Source: Allolobophora icterica | Lineage: Eukaryota; Annelida; Clitellata; Crassiclitellata; Lumbricidae | Direction: 5' to 3' | Assembly: GCA_963556255.1 (NCBI GenBank) | Contig: OY744610.1 | Location: 13,036,088-13,100,087, forward strand | DNA length: 64,000 bases | Shown: one piece after another, positions 51,431-61,927 of the stretch | How positions within the stretch are numbered: position 1 is the first letter of the stretch | Layout of the letters: each line of letters opens with the position of its first letter | The notes under the pieces: generated by a model | What the model was told of the DNA's origin: nothing | Databases searched by the model: none | What the model saw: the letters and a program-made list of their open reading frames with translations, nothing else | Position numbers and translations under genes: made by a program

Positions 51431-53420
51431 GGGGAGACCGGGGTTGGTTGCAACAGGGGTTGGTTGCAACACCCTCGCTAGCTAAGCGCTATATAATAGC
51501 AGCGTGAAATCAACTAGCCTCACATGTACAGAATAGCTTTTAGGTCAATATGACCTAATGTGTTTGTAGGTAGTTGATAGTGGCTACATCAAATAATTAA
51601 AAGTTTTTTTTTCGTAATCAAAGTAAGTTTCCCGGCTTCGTTTTCTTTCGTAATGTACCTGAATGTTTTGGATCAATTTAATGCGGTTTGGTGTCATAAT
51701 TGGGACAAGGAATTGGGCTTCAAAATGCATTTAGCCATTTTATTTAAAACCAACGCTGTCGACAAAAATTTCCATAACAATGTCTCTGCATTGCCTCGGG
51801 GTTGGTTGCAACATTTTTATTGGGGTTGGTTGCAACATGTTGCAACCAACCCCATGCATTTGTTTCAATAAACCGTGTTCATATACTCGTCACAATTATG
51901 GCACATTATATTGTAATATTATATGCATTGCACTAATTGGTACTAATTGAATTATTTTAACTATGGACGTGCTTTAATCACCTAATCTTTGTGTTTTGTA
52001 AGCCTAAATACTATGTGTGACTATGAGAAATCATAAACGAAAAAGTGATCGCGGTTCTGCTAGTAAAGAAACAATTATGGATGCAGTTTATAATGGAGCT
52101 TGTCTTAGACAGTCTGCAAAAAGTCAAAACGTTCATTATTCAACATTAACTTAAATCTGCTCGTTTGGCCAATGTGGCAATGCCGAATCCAGGATATAAA
52201 CCCCCCAAATTTTTTTTAGACCAACAAGAACAATTAATTGCTAAATATTTGGTGATGGTTGGGGACATGTGGTATGGCTTATCGCCTAACGATGCACATG
52301 AACTTGCTTACCAATGTGCTACTAAATTCACTGTGAACTTTCTCCCTCAGTGGTCTGCTAAGTCTGCTGCTGGTGAAGATTGGCTTTCGGGATTTATTTT
52401 GTGAATCGTTTTATCAATACAGAGACCAGAAGCCACGAGTATGGCAAGAGCAACTAGTTTCAATGCAACAACCGTATACCCGTTCTTTGACAAACTATTG
52501 AGTAACCAATTTCTGCAACGCCTTCATAAGTTATCTCTCGCAGGGGCCTAAAGCAGATTGATGCGTTGACATCGCTGAAAGAGAGCAGTTGGCGACTTTG
52601 GAGTTAGCAGTGAATGCATGTGGGAATTCTGCGCCTCCAATGTTTGTTTTCCGCTTTAACTTCAGAGAACATTTTATAAGTGGCTGTATCGGAGTCGCAC
52701 ATCTTTATGAGACATTTTAACAAACATGTTAACCAAAGTTTAGATCATTCAGTCCTTTTTGCTGATGGACAGCCACACATTAGCATCGAAGCTATATATC
52801 TCTGCAAACAGAACGGTGTGGTGATACTGACGTTTCTACCACAGTGTTCTCGCAAACTTCAGCCCCCACTTGACCGCAATGTCTATGGGTCCTTCAAGAA
52901 ATATTTCAATATTGGATGAAAAATCAACCTGAGATTAACATGACAATTTTTTATTTACCAGGAATTGTATCTCAAGCCCTCCCAAACTTCATAACGCCGT
53001 CAAATATACAAGCAGGGTTTCGGGTATCTAGAGTGTGGCCATTCAATTGACAGTTTTATATTTTTATTGATGACTTTGATTACATGAATTTTTAATTTGT
53101 TCAGTTTATTACATTCTTAGATGTAGGCAGGCCTCAGTAAACAGCCTGAGTTGAATAATTAGACTACTTTCAATACTGTTGCAACCATCCCCAGGGTCGT
53201 TGCAACCAACCCCGGCCCGGGGTTGGTTGCAACACTTTGAAGCCCTCTGTTCAATTGGCTATTGTGGGCACATGTTTTGTCACAGAGACTGTCGCCATAG
53301 CTTGATTTGGTGCCGAGATATAAAGGATATATATGGGCTAAACTGGTTTTAGGTTGTTCCAAAAATAAAAAAAATATAACAACAAATATGAAATTTGTTG
53401 CAACCAACCCCGGTCTCCCC
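51431..53420 (+). mobile_element. pogo/Tigger-like DNA transposon, degenerate
   Basis: 1990 bases with inverted ends GGGGAGACCGGGGTTGGTTG and a TA target duplication (51429-51430, 53421-53422). Subterminal regions hold nine copies of GGGGTTGGTTGCAAC in both orientations. The transposase relic is at 52027-53052. Confidence 0.92.
52027..53052 (+). pseudogene. pogo-like transposase relic
   Basis: Begins MRNHKRKSDRGSASKETIMD (N-terminal HTH). Then FLDQQEQLIAKYLVMV and AGEDWLSGF (CENP-B-type HTH), then LFADGQPHISIEAI and LTFLPQCSRKLQP (DDE region, in which the usual L-x-D-N-H reads FADGQPH), and NIQAGFRVSRVWPFN at the end. Several stops and frameshifts, so inactive. Confidence 0.8.
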
Positions 53421-53773
53421 TACGATAGATTGAAAGGTATCAGAAACAACCCTAAACGAGTCGTTATTTTTGACTTGGAAACGGGTGAGACCATCGAGTA
53501 TTCATCGATGCACAAAGCGGCTAAAGCTCATAGAGAAAACGCCCGTTTAATATTGTATTATAACGGAAAAGTATACAAAAACAGATACGAAATTACGGTG
53601 TACGACGGAATCTGTGAGATCGATAAAGAGACTTCGAGAGCATACGATGAAACAATCGATGCAGTTGCACACCCAAGCGAAGAGTCTTCTCGATGATAAG
53701 ATTTCTACATTTTTAGAAACCTATCGTTTGTATACACGCGATAGGTTTCTACAGTTAAAATTACAGACTTAGT

Positions 53774-54802
53774 TTAAGGTCGCAAGAATGCCGCTGAAAA
53801 GTCTCTAGCTATTATGGGTGTGGCGATGGACGAATAAACGAATATCTCGAGGTAATCGGTACCGGTTAGAAAAACTATAGTACTACCGGTTGAATTGTTA
53901 TGCGCAATTCCCGTACCCCCTCCACCCGCAATTTGCATGTGCGACACCCCGTTTTTATATAGGAAGACGTTAGCAAAAGCGGTATTACTCGCGCTACAAA
54001 ATTCTATGTACGTCGTAACGATATAGTATCCGGCTTTACCAGGAGTGAAACGAGTCGGTCCTGTACTGTTATCACTACTATCGGTATTGAATCTTACACT
54101 ATCGAAAGAAACTATTGTGTGAGTTGCAGCGAGTATGGCTTGTTGAGATATAGTGTAAACGCTAAACGCGGGTCCGACTGCAGATGCATCGACATATTTT
54201 TTAGTCGCTGCATCGCCATCGCCGCTGGGATCGCGTAGGCCTGTAATGTGCGCGCCATGCATAAAGATGGGCTTATACACATTTATTTTAGACTGACCCG
54301 TCGACTGAACCATCTCTAAGGCGGTTTCATTATTTATTCTAAAACTGAATCCATCCGTTGATTGTAATATAATCGGTTGGTTTAATCGACCTTCTATTTT
54401 ATTCGTTGTATTTCCTAAAAATATAATAAAAGCTTTATTTCCAACCAAATCCTTACATCCCATCCTCCGCGTAAGCTCTCTACCGATGCTTAAGAGTAAG
54501 TCGCCAGTCACGGTATCGCCGGTTTTAGACACTTTTAGATTATCGTTGGACGGTAAATCGCCGCGATTCGTTAACAAATCTATGGCTTGTCCTCGACTTA
54601 GAGCCTCATCCATTCCTGCTTCTGAAATATTCGTTGTAGGTAAACCTTTTATCGTGTAGCCGCTCATTTTTAGATCTCCAGTCGCCGGGTTTGCTCCATC
54701 CATTCGAAGGAAACTAGCATTTACTTGACTAAGAGTAACACCACCGGCAATTATTCTTTGCGTAGATCCTGAATCTGTATGTCCAAATTTATCTACTGGC
54801 AT
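53774..54802 (-). CDS. Fibre-like protein with C1q/TNF-like head
   Basis: 342 residues. The N-terminal shaft contains phage-tail-fibre-like repeats: MDGANPATGDLKMSGYTIKG, KTGDTVTGDLLLS and ITGLRDPSGDGDAATKKYVD. The C-terminal ~135 residues look like a C1q/TNF-type jelly roll (AFSVYTISQ, TIVSFDSVRFNTDS, GYYIVTTYIEF, VFLYKNG). A trimeric shaft plus head is the layout of viral attachment fibres, so a receptor-binding role is inferred. Lies between the SAP gene and the protease. No signal peptide. Confidence 0.65.
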   Translation of the reverse strand: MPVDKFGHTDSGSTQRIIAGGVTLSQVNASFLRMDGANPATGDLKMSGYTIKGLPTTNISEAGMDEALSRGQAIDLLTNRGDLPSNDNLKVSKTGDTVTGDLLLSIGRELTRRMGCKDLVGNKAFIIFLGNTTNKIEGRLNQPIILQSTDGFSFRINNETALEMVQSTGQSKINVYKPIFMHGAHITGLRDPSGDGDAATKKYVDASAVGPAFSVYTISQQAILAATHTIVSFDSVRFNTDSSDNSTGPTRFTPGKAGYYIVTTYIEFCSASNTAFANVFLYKNGVSHMQIAGGGGTGIAHNNSTGSTIVFLTGTDYLEIFVYSSIATPIIARDFSAAFLRP

Positions 54803-54829
54803 TGTTTTTTAATAAGATTATTTATTAGT

Positions 54830-55264
54830 TTAATGCAAGTCGTTTATAACTTCTTGAAATTCGCATCCGTCGCTGCATGTTTTCTTCAGTACATACAAAC
54901 ACAAATGACCGCAAAACACTTCGTTATCCGGCTGTATGCGTTCGCTGTTATAAAACACCGGGCGCCGTAAATACTTTAATAGTTCGGTAGGAGGTGGAAG
55001 ACCGTAACTATCAAAATATATTTTCTCGTTACCGTTCTTTAAAAAACCGACCCAGTGTTGTCCTACCCCATTAGAATCGTCTAAGTTTAATATCCCACAC
55101 TCATTCCGTGTAGGTTTTTTCGGTAGGGTGTCTCGTAAGAACACACCTCTAAAATTCTTGATATTCAGCTTCTTCGCGGCATCCAATAATTCAAAATTCG
55201 TTAACGGTTGATTTGGAAGAACTACGCCTTCAACATCTATGTTTTTCAAAGTTGCATAACTCAT
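54830..55264 (-). CDS. PRO: Adenain-type cysteine protease
   Basis: 144 residues, shorter than adenovirus protease (~200) but typical for Polintons. Catalytic set: H70 (GQHWVGF), D85 (YFDSYG), Q111 and C118 (FCGHLCLYV), with the Q-C spacing of 7 seen in adenains. It matures capsid proteins during virion assembly. Start ATG 55264 in GAATATTAAAATG. 21 bases separate it from the stop of PolB. Confidence 0.92.
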   Translation of the reverse strand: MSYATLKNIDVEGVVLPNQPLTNFELLDAAKKLNIKNFRGVFLRDTLPKKPTRNECGILNLDDSNGVGQHWVGFLKNGNEKIYFDSYGLPPPTELLKYLRRPVFYNSERIQPDNEVFCGHLCLYVLKKTCSDGCEFQEVINDLH

Positions 55265-55285
55265 TTTAATATTCGACTAATACTC

Positions 55286-58200
55286 TTATTGACGAAGCGC
55301 GTAGTGTCCGTAAGCTAAAGTATGTATACCATCTTCTAATATCACTCGTTTGTCGTCGTCGGCTGAAAGAGCGACCTTATTTACTTCTTCAGTATACATG
55401 TTGTGATGATACGATCTTATAACGTTCATTTTTCTTAACTGTTCTCTTCTCGTAAACACACACTCTTTGTAATCTTCGTGAGTTATCGTTTTCTTAACGA
55501 CGTTCTTTTTCACTCCTTTACATTTCTTATAGTCTTCACCGGACAGCCTGTACGAGTACAACTTCGACCTCAAACCTACGAATTCTTCGATCTGTTTACC
55601 TACCGCCTCATCTTTGAACATACCAATGACCTTTTTATTGATCCCACTTTCTATACCAGATGGATGATCTTTCGCGTAGTCGCTCGTGTCGAACCTACTT
55701 CTAATGTCAGGAGCTATATCGGTGTAGAAGTCTTCGGTCTTAATTTCATAAGCTAGAGAATCTGTATCCGTAAAAAGTAACTTTGCTCTATCTCCGTACT
55801 TGGTCTTGATGTAATTATAATGAAAATCGTAGATCAATGTCTTGCTCGAATCTAAAATACACATTCCTAGATATATCGGCTTGTTATAAAACAGCTTGGT
55901 CTTTTTCATATGAACGGCGATTAGATTTTCATCGAAAATGGTTCGACCGTCGTAATTAGGTTTCGACGCGAGTTTAATAGCTTCCTTCTCATCGCACACC
56001 AATCGTACGTCAACTCGATTCTCGATACATTCCATAGTCTTACCGAAGACGCTATTATTCATCAACTTGAAAAAGTCCTTCTCGAAATCGTTAGTAGCTC
56101 TCGTTCTCAATTCCGTATTCAAGTCGATATACTTTTTCAACCAAGCGCTTTCTTCGAATATTAACCCTCGATGTATTTTCGTTATCTTCAAACCGAGACT
56201 TTCGTACAACTTTAAATTACCGTAATGAACAACGTACTTCTTTTTATCGTTTAAACTCGGAATTAGTTTCGTTACATCCGATCCTGCGGGTTTGATACTC
56301 TCAGGAGCTAGAGGGTAATCATTATGCGGGTGGTGTAATTCCTTAGGATACTCAAGATCGACTTCTAACACGCACCCCACCCCATCTCGTTCGGTAACGC
56401 TTCTCCAATCGTTCAGCTCGTTATCGCTCATCCATTTAAACCCATGAGTTGGTAGAGCTTTGCTCATCGCCCATCCGTACAAGTTATTCGCGTCTAAGTA
56501 AGGAATGAATACCGAAGGCTGGTTGCGATCGAAAGCTTCTCCCATGTACTCGTTGTTCGCTTTCGCGTATCGTTTCGAAATCGTGCTGACTCCCCCTCTT
56601 ATTCCTTGCTTGATCATCAGTAACATATCGTAGTCGCTTAACAACTCCAACTCTACACCGGTCAACTTTAACGCTGCGTCCCATGCTAGTCCGGGTGAAG
56701 TATAATACCACGCGGGATCGAGCCTATAATGTTCGATGCACACGTCTCTAAAGTTTTCGAATACATCGGCTAATAATAAAACATCCGAAAGATTATACAA
56801 GTCGTGATATTCTCTTAACGTTTTACAACGAAATACTTTCCATACATTTTTGGCGTGCTCGTAATCTTCATCGCTGATGTCTGAATCGTTCAGTTTAGAA
56901 TTGAATTTATGTTTCGGAGGCAATTCGGTCTCGTTTAATCGTTCAATGCCGTCAACGTAATCGTACGCGTAAACACCTTTTCTGAGCAAAAGATCTAACT
57001 TCTCACCTTTAAAAAAATCACCTAAATTCTTACACTGTTCTTTACGAAGGTTCTTCGATAACGCGTCGAGACTCGAAGGCATGAATCTAAAACTATCGAT
57101 AAAGCGTAATTCACGCTTGACCGTTATCTCTTTTCCCTCTTTATTTACAAAGTTACCGACTACGATCTCTCGGCTAAACGATATATACTTCTCTTCGTTA
57201 TTAGGAATACAGTTAATTTTCTCACCATTCTCACCTCGCAATTTCTTCACGAATAGATGGCTGTCGTATCCGGATAGATTATGGAATACTACAGGGAAAA
57301 ACTTGGGGATTTTATAGTTCATATTACAAATGTTATGTGCGGCGCCTCTGAATTTACCGCTTAAATGACAGTGATCTCTAACTCGATCTTTACCTAACTC
57401 TCCCCCGCAGATATGACAGTTAGTAGCTTCATCGAAACATTTCTTATCAGTCTTGCCGAATATCATATTCTTAGGGAATTTAAACTGGTTATATATTTCT
57501 TTTATATTTTCTACAAGAGAATCTACGAATATCTGAGCGACATCGTCGTCTTCGTTTTCAGCCGTGAACCTCACTGGCTCTTGGGAATAAACGCCGTCGT
57601 CGAAGCATTTTATATGATAACAAAACGAGCTAGGCGTATGTTTCTGATATTTATTGGTGTAAGACGTGCTAGGATCGGGTGGGCATGTATCGATAGGTTT
57701 AATAAAAGATTCGAAATCAGCGTAAACGATAAAAGGCACTCTCATCGATTTAAAATAATGTTTAAAACTTAGCATGGTTCCTAGTTCGGGAAGAACTATT
57801 CGTTGGGCGTCTTGCCTCGAACAGTACTCGGTATGCTTATTCAGCGATTCTATTTCTCTATAACCAAGCAAACATCTTCTACAATAATTCATCGAATGCT
57901 TCGATTTTTCTGTTCGTGCCGCCATCAATCTATTAAAGTTCTTGATCCAACAATAATGCTTCTTTTCTCCGTCGGAAATAAGCAGTAGATCTAAGCAGAT
58001 ATCGCTTGCATGCTTCGATATATATAATGGATATACATCCTTTTCATAACCAAATACGTTAACGCTAACGTTATTGCGACGCTGAAACTTATTTATTACG
58101 TTAGCATCGGCAGCGACCGGGAATTCAATACCACTCCAATCGAGTTTCTTAGATTGTTCTTTAAGATCTCTAGTGATTCTTTGCGGATTGTCTTCCGTTG

Positions 58201-59173
58201 GATTCAACGCTCTAGTAACGCACCACTTGAAACATTCTTCGTCGTCGTTTTTCAGGTTAACAACAGCCTTTTTATTGGTTAAATACTCGGGAAGAGGAAT
58301 ATAAGAACTACCTTTCAATGGCTTATATACCACTGTATCGATATCCAACTTCATAACGGTTTTAAACCTCCAATTACTGCCTCTCATCTGAAAACTTGCC
58401 ATGCTCTCCTTAATTTTATCCACTGCATTGCTATATATTTCACACACATCGGTTGCGTCTAAAATGATATCGGTCTTTGATTTAAAATTAGGTTCGGCTT
58501 CGACTTCTTCCCCGGATTTAATATCTACTTTCTTCATTACGCAATTAAGATTGAATTGAACTTTTACCCCTCGATTTTTCGCTAGCAGACTGACTACTTG
58601 AGGTCTTACAGCGTTGAGAAAAGATGTAGGGTCGATACCGTCGAGTCCATCGATCGTGTATCGCTTAGTAAAACCCTTGATAGCCTTCGCAGTCTCTCGG
58701 ATTTCGAACTTGTTTTTATTAGTTTTACTGAAAATACTTGAAACCCTCGACATCAACGATTCCAATCTTTCATTCACGGGTTTCTGTACCTTAGGAGGAA
58801 TGTAACTAACTAACCAATCCGCAAAAGAATTAATACTAGACCTAACCTTATTCTTCAACTCGTTCAAAACGGTACTAAAAGAAGATTTCCAAGTATTAGG
58901 CGGAGGTGTATACTTACCTGGAGTAGGCTTAAGCGTTGGAACTTTAATGTCCGGAACAGGAGCGTCTAACGGATTGATCGCAGGCCTAGGCGACATTAAT
59001 GCTACGAGTTCCGCTTTTCGCAGTCTCGAATAACCAACCACACCTCTCTCTCGAGCGATATTTTGTAGTTCTTTAACGGTTTTTGACGAATAGTCCATTT
59101 TATTAAGGACATTTATTCCTTTAAGCGATTTCTTGAAATCAGTTCGTGTATCCATTTTATTATGGACATTCAT
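55286..59173 (-). CDS. PolB: Protein-primed family B DNA polymerase with N-terminal SAP domain
   Basis: 1295 residues. SAP motif at about 27-60. Exonuclease motifs: I VYADFES (~484), II FHNLSGYDSHLF (~632), III YNLSDVLLLADVF (~795). A zinc/HNH-like insert lies near 588-615 (CHICGGE, RDHCHLSGKFRGAAH). Polymerase motifs: A YLDANNLYG (~892), B KLMNNSVFGKT (~1040), C FTDTDSLAYE (~1138), and KLYSYR (~1203). These define the protein-primed PolB of Polintons, which copies the element from its ends. Three possible starts (59173, 59155, 59098) arise from a 57-bp tandem duplication. The last two have the AATAAAATG motif and 59098 may be the ancestral one. No stops. Confidence 0.95.
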   Translation of the reverse strand: MNVHNKMDTRTDFKKSLKGINVLNKMDYSSKTVKELQNIARERGVVGYSRLRKAELVALMSPRPAINPLDAPVPDIKVPTLKPTPGKYTPPPNTWKSSFSTVLNELKNKVRSSINSFADWLVSYIPPKVQKPVNERLESLMSRVSSIFSKTNKNKFEIRETAKAIKGFTKRYTIDGLDGIDPTSFLNAVRPQVVSLLAKNRGVKVQFNLNCVMKKVDIKSGEEVEAEPNFKSKTDIILDATDVCEIYSNAVDKIKESMASFQMRGSNWRFKTVMKLDIDTVVYKPLKGSSYIPLPEYLTNKKAVVNLKNDDEECFKWCVTRALNPTEDNPQRITRDLKEQSKKLDWSGIEFPVAADANVINKFQRRNNVSVNVFGYEKDVYPLYISKHASDICLDLLLISDGEKKHYCWIKNFNRLMAARTEKSKHSMNYCRRCLLGYREIESLNKHTEYCSRQDAQRIVLPELGTMLSFKHYFKSMRVPFIVYADFESFIKPIDTCPPDPSTSYTNKYQKHTPSSFCYHIKCFDDGVYSQEPVRFTAENEDDDVAQIFVDSLVENIKEIYNQFKFPKNMIFGKTDKKCFDEATNCHICGGELGKDRVRDHCHLSGKFRGAAHNICNMNYKIPKFFPVVFHNLSGYDSHLFVKKLRGENGEKINCIPNNEEKYISFSREIVVGNFVNKEGKEITVKRELRFIDSFRFMPSSLDALSKNLRKEQCKNLGDFFKGEKLDLLLRKGVYAYDYVDGIERLNETELPPKHKFNSKLNDSDISDEDYEHAKNVWKVFRCKTLREYHDLYNLSDVLLLADVFENFRDVCIEHYRLDPAWYYTSPGLAWDAALKLTGVELELLSDYDMLLMIKQGIRGGVSTISKRYAKANNEYMGEAFDRNQPSVFIPYLDANNLYGWAMSKALPTHGFKWMSDNELNDWRSVTERDGVGCVLEVDLEYPKELHHPHNDYPLAPESIKPAGSDVTKLIPSLNDKKKYVVHYGNLKLYESLGLKITKIHRGLIFEESAWLKKYIDLNTELRTRATNDFEKDFFKLMNNSVFGKTMECIENRVDVRLVCDEKEAIKLASKPNYDGRTIFDENLIAVHMKKTKLFYNKPIYLGMCILDSSKTLIYDFHYNYIKTKYGDRAKLLFTDTDSLAYEIKTEDFYTDIAPDIRSRFDTSDYAKDHPSGIESGINKKVIGMFKDEAVGKQIEEFVGLRSKLYSYRLSGEDYKKCKGVKKNVVKKTITHEDYKECVFTRREQLRKMNVIRSYHHNMYTEEVNKVALSADDDKRVILEDGIHTLAYGHYALRQ

Positions 59174-59202
59174 GCCTTTAAGCCCTTTCGTAAAACTAGA
59201 TT

Positions 59203-59423
59203 ACTAGATACTATAGGAAATTCCCAACCAACGTAATCACCCTATGACTCATAGCCGCGTGATCGATACCGCAGGGAGTTCTAGTAGTTTCGATCACGTG
59301 AAGTATTAGTCAGTCATCAAGACTGCGGGAATTTCCAATAGTTTCGATGACTTCATATGATGGTCGTCACGTGACGTGGTTATTGCGTGGTTGTTCCAGA
59401 GTATCCAATTTACTACTACTACT
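59203..59423 (-). repeat. Polinton right terminal inverted repeat
   Basis: 221 bases, inverse of 42722-42939 with one extra AGT unit at the tip. Confidence 0.95.
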
Positions 59424-59429
59424 AACGTT
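59424..59429. repeat. Polinton target-site duplication, right
   Basis: AACGTT, identical to 42716-42721. Confidence 0.95.
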
Positions 59430-60370
59430 AGTAATCATTATTGTGTATTTATTGGTGCTACAAACATGATTTTCTAGGATTTGTAGACGAACTAACACAC
59501 ACAAAATTATATTTTATTGTTCACTTGAATTTTTTTCATAAAATCTTTTAAAACACTATAATTGAGCTACGTTTGGGTTTGTTTTGGCAAGCTACATTAA
59601 CAGCATGAGAGAGACGCTTATTTTTTTAAATTGTGGATTGTACACAAGTAGACCAGGAGAAAAATATGATCATCTAGATAAAATTCTAATCAAACCAAAC
59701 ATATATTAGGCCTATTTGCAAAGTTCTCACATAATTGAATGATGTAGTAGAAAATCTGCCACCCAAAAATGTTTCGAACAACCATTTTACTGAGAAAATT
59801 CAAGATGACCGGAAGAAAAAACAAGAAAACGTTATACGGAATGCTTTACGGAATGGAAGCTATGAGCTTCAGTAACAGTGAACTGAACACACTAAACTAC
59901 ACCTACAGCAAGACTAGATGGAAGACAATACAATAGGCCTACAACTGAAGATTTATAGCGTGCTTTTTCTTACATCTGTAAGAACTTCAAGGTCAACCAC
60001 TGCAGTGTCGAGGAGATACTGCACTTCATGCAGGAATCTAACATTAAGGACTGCTGGATGTTAAGATGAACAAGACACTTTCGAAGAGGCCCAAATATAG
60101 GGAACATTGTGGTAAATTTTGTGTGTGAATTTCTATGTACATAGTATAATTACATTATTAAGGAAATGTGGACTAATATGTTTAATTAGCATAGCATGGG
60201 TAGGTCTACTGTCCAGTGAATGCTGTATCGATTGTTTTTTGTTTTGTTTTTCTTGTGCTACCATATTTGGTGAATAAAGATTGATATATATAATTGTCTA
60301 TTACTTATAAGCTTTTTTGACAAATTTGCCCTGAAATAAACATATAAGGTGAAATGTTTTGATGCTCAAT
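59430..60370. other. Non-coding flank right of the Polinton
   Basis: No gene. ACTGAAGATTTATAGCGTGC at 59944-59963 recurs at 60388-60407, next to (ACAAT)n, marking two LINE-type 3' tails in minus orientation. Confidence 0.5.
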
Positions 60371-60759
60371 ACATTACAATACAATACAACTGAAGATTTA
60401 TAGCGTGCTTTAACAAGACAAAACTTGCACGATAACGCATTGCACTACATAACTAGTCATAGTGCATTGTGTTTGATCAAAGTCCTCTGGATCTGGAAGC
60501 AGAACATGGCGTGACCATGGATGTCATGTGCGCAGGAGAAGTCCCAAAGTGGATATGGTAGATTAGGAGAGATTTTGAAGGTGATACGAGCATGGATGGG
60601 AAGCCACACCAAGACCTTTTATTACATGAGCAGCCGTACGTAGAACAGATGATTGCGGTTGTGTTGTCGATGAGGGAAGACCAGATAGGACAGAGTTGAA
60701 GATGTCAAGGCGAGAGATGACGAGGGCTTGAACAAGAATATGGATGCAAGTTTCAGTTA
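60371..60759 (-). pseudogene. LINE 3' end remnant with (ATTGT)n tail
   Basis: Minus strand reads LVQALVISRLDIFNSVLSGL, then SSVLRTAAHVIKGLGV, as in L2/CR1-like ORF ends, and finishes in an (ATTGT)n-type tail at 60371. Interrupted at its 5' side by the Harbinger-like element. Confidence 0.65.
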
Positions 60760-61217
60760 GGGGCCATCCATATATTACGTACACAAAAATCCGTGAAAAT
60801 TGGACCCCCTCCCCCCTGTTCGCAAGCGTACTTTCTTCCACCACCCCCCCCCTGAGTACGTACGTTTGACGCACCCCCCCCCCCCCGATGACCAGCTGCA
60901 GGAAGTGTCTCCAGGCAGCCTGTCTGCACTTTAGGCCAGATTATTGAAGGGCCAATATAGACAAATTATAGGTGTCCTTCACAGCACAGAATAACTGCAC
61001 ATGGCTTTTATATAATGTAATAAAATGCCATGGGACGACTATAGGATAATACAGAGTTATAAATAGGCTAATGTGGACATCATAATTAGAAATTTATTTT
61101 GGGTACGTACACATTTTGTTACCCCCCCCCTCCTCCCCCCGTTCGCACCCGTACGCAAAATCGCCAAAATCCGACCCCCCTCCCCCCTAAGTGCGTACGT
61201 AATATGTGGATGGCCCC
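60760..61217. mobile_element. Harbinger-like non-autonomous element, copy 2
   Basis: Ends GGGGCCATCCATATATTACG and its inverse, flanked by TTA at 60757-60759 and 61218-61220. 458 bases with poly-C stretches. The interior (CCAGCTGCAGGAAGTGT, CTGCACTTTAGGCCAGATT) matches copy 1 at 7200-7290. Confidence 0.85.
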
Positions 61218-61567
61218 TTAGGCAACGTTTCGCTTCTCGAATTCGGTGAAGGTGTAAGTATCGGCTTCTTCAAATGCTGCCGCGCTATATATCTTTGGTG
61301 GGTAGAGAACTAGAGACACCTGGGTTATTTAAGCAGCCAGACAGGTGCAGAATCCAAATCACATTGCTTTGTTGGTGAATTTAATATTCAGCGGTTGAGA
61401 CTTCGTTGAACTAGGACAGCGAATGGGCAAGAGATGGTAGAGCTGAAAAATCTGGCTTCACACTACCATGCTTCATACCTGAGCACGGCTGAGTAATACA
61501 TGGTCACTGCCCTTCCACTATCTGCGTTTACATGGAACCACATTAATTGTATTTGTAATTGTAATTG

Positions 61568-61634
<67 letters not shown>

Positions 61635-61927
61635 CGCCACTCAAATCAGCGGCGCCCAGAATATCATCCTGTACTGGGTCAAGGTCTGTCGGTATGAGAA
61701 CATAGCGGTCATTGCAAACCTTCTATCCCCAATCTGTAGGCTGTATATAAAGAGAGCCCGTTATCTCCATCCTGAGACGCCCACAACCACCAAACTAGCC
61801 AATCAATCAATCAAATTCGTTTATTCAAACATTAAGTTGACACAGACAAACTTAGACAAACTAGGCAACTTAGACAAACTAGACCATAACAGACAAATTC
61901 TAGGGCCAAGAGTACAGGATTTTATGC
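61218..61927. other. Non-coding with (TA)n
   Basis: (TA)n at about 61570-61634. GCGCCACTCAAATCAGCGGCGC follows at 61635-61656, a small palindrome-like end. (CAAT)n at 61800-61815. No gene. Confidence 0.5.

Larger units (their letters stand above)
51207..53696 (+). pseudogene. SAP-domain protein, split by a pogo-like insertion
   Basis: Exon-like halves at 51207-51430 and 53423-53696. Start ATG 51207 in TATATAAAATG. The N-terminal half is a SAP/Rho-N-like motif (LHKLAKENKIKG, ELVELLIEKG) followed by a KEYLKEYQKEYWKDRRKEY helix. The second half reads NNPKRVVIFDLETGE and GKVYKNRYEI, a small domain often seen in Polinton proteins. The two halves are in the same frame if the insert and one TA copy are disregarded. 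DNA-binding role likely (inference). Disrupted here. Confidence 0.75.
42722..59423. mobile_element. Polinton (Maverick) virus-like transposon, complete ends
   Basis: Element of 16,702 bases (about 14.7 kb without the nested pogo-like insert). Ends AG...CT, terminal inverted repeats, and a 6-bp target duplication AACGTT at 42716-42721 and 59424-59429. Gene set: INT and PLA2 leftward; packaging ATPase, penton, virion protein, dUTPase-like, membrane protein and others rightward; fibre, protease and PolB leftward from the right end. Both morphogenesis and replication genes are present, so it is virus-like. Two lesions are visible: the pogo-like insertion and an in-frame stop at 46370. Confidence 0.97.
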
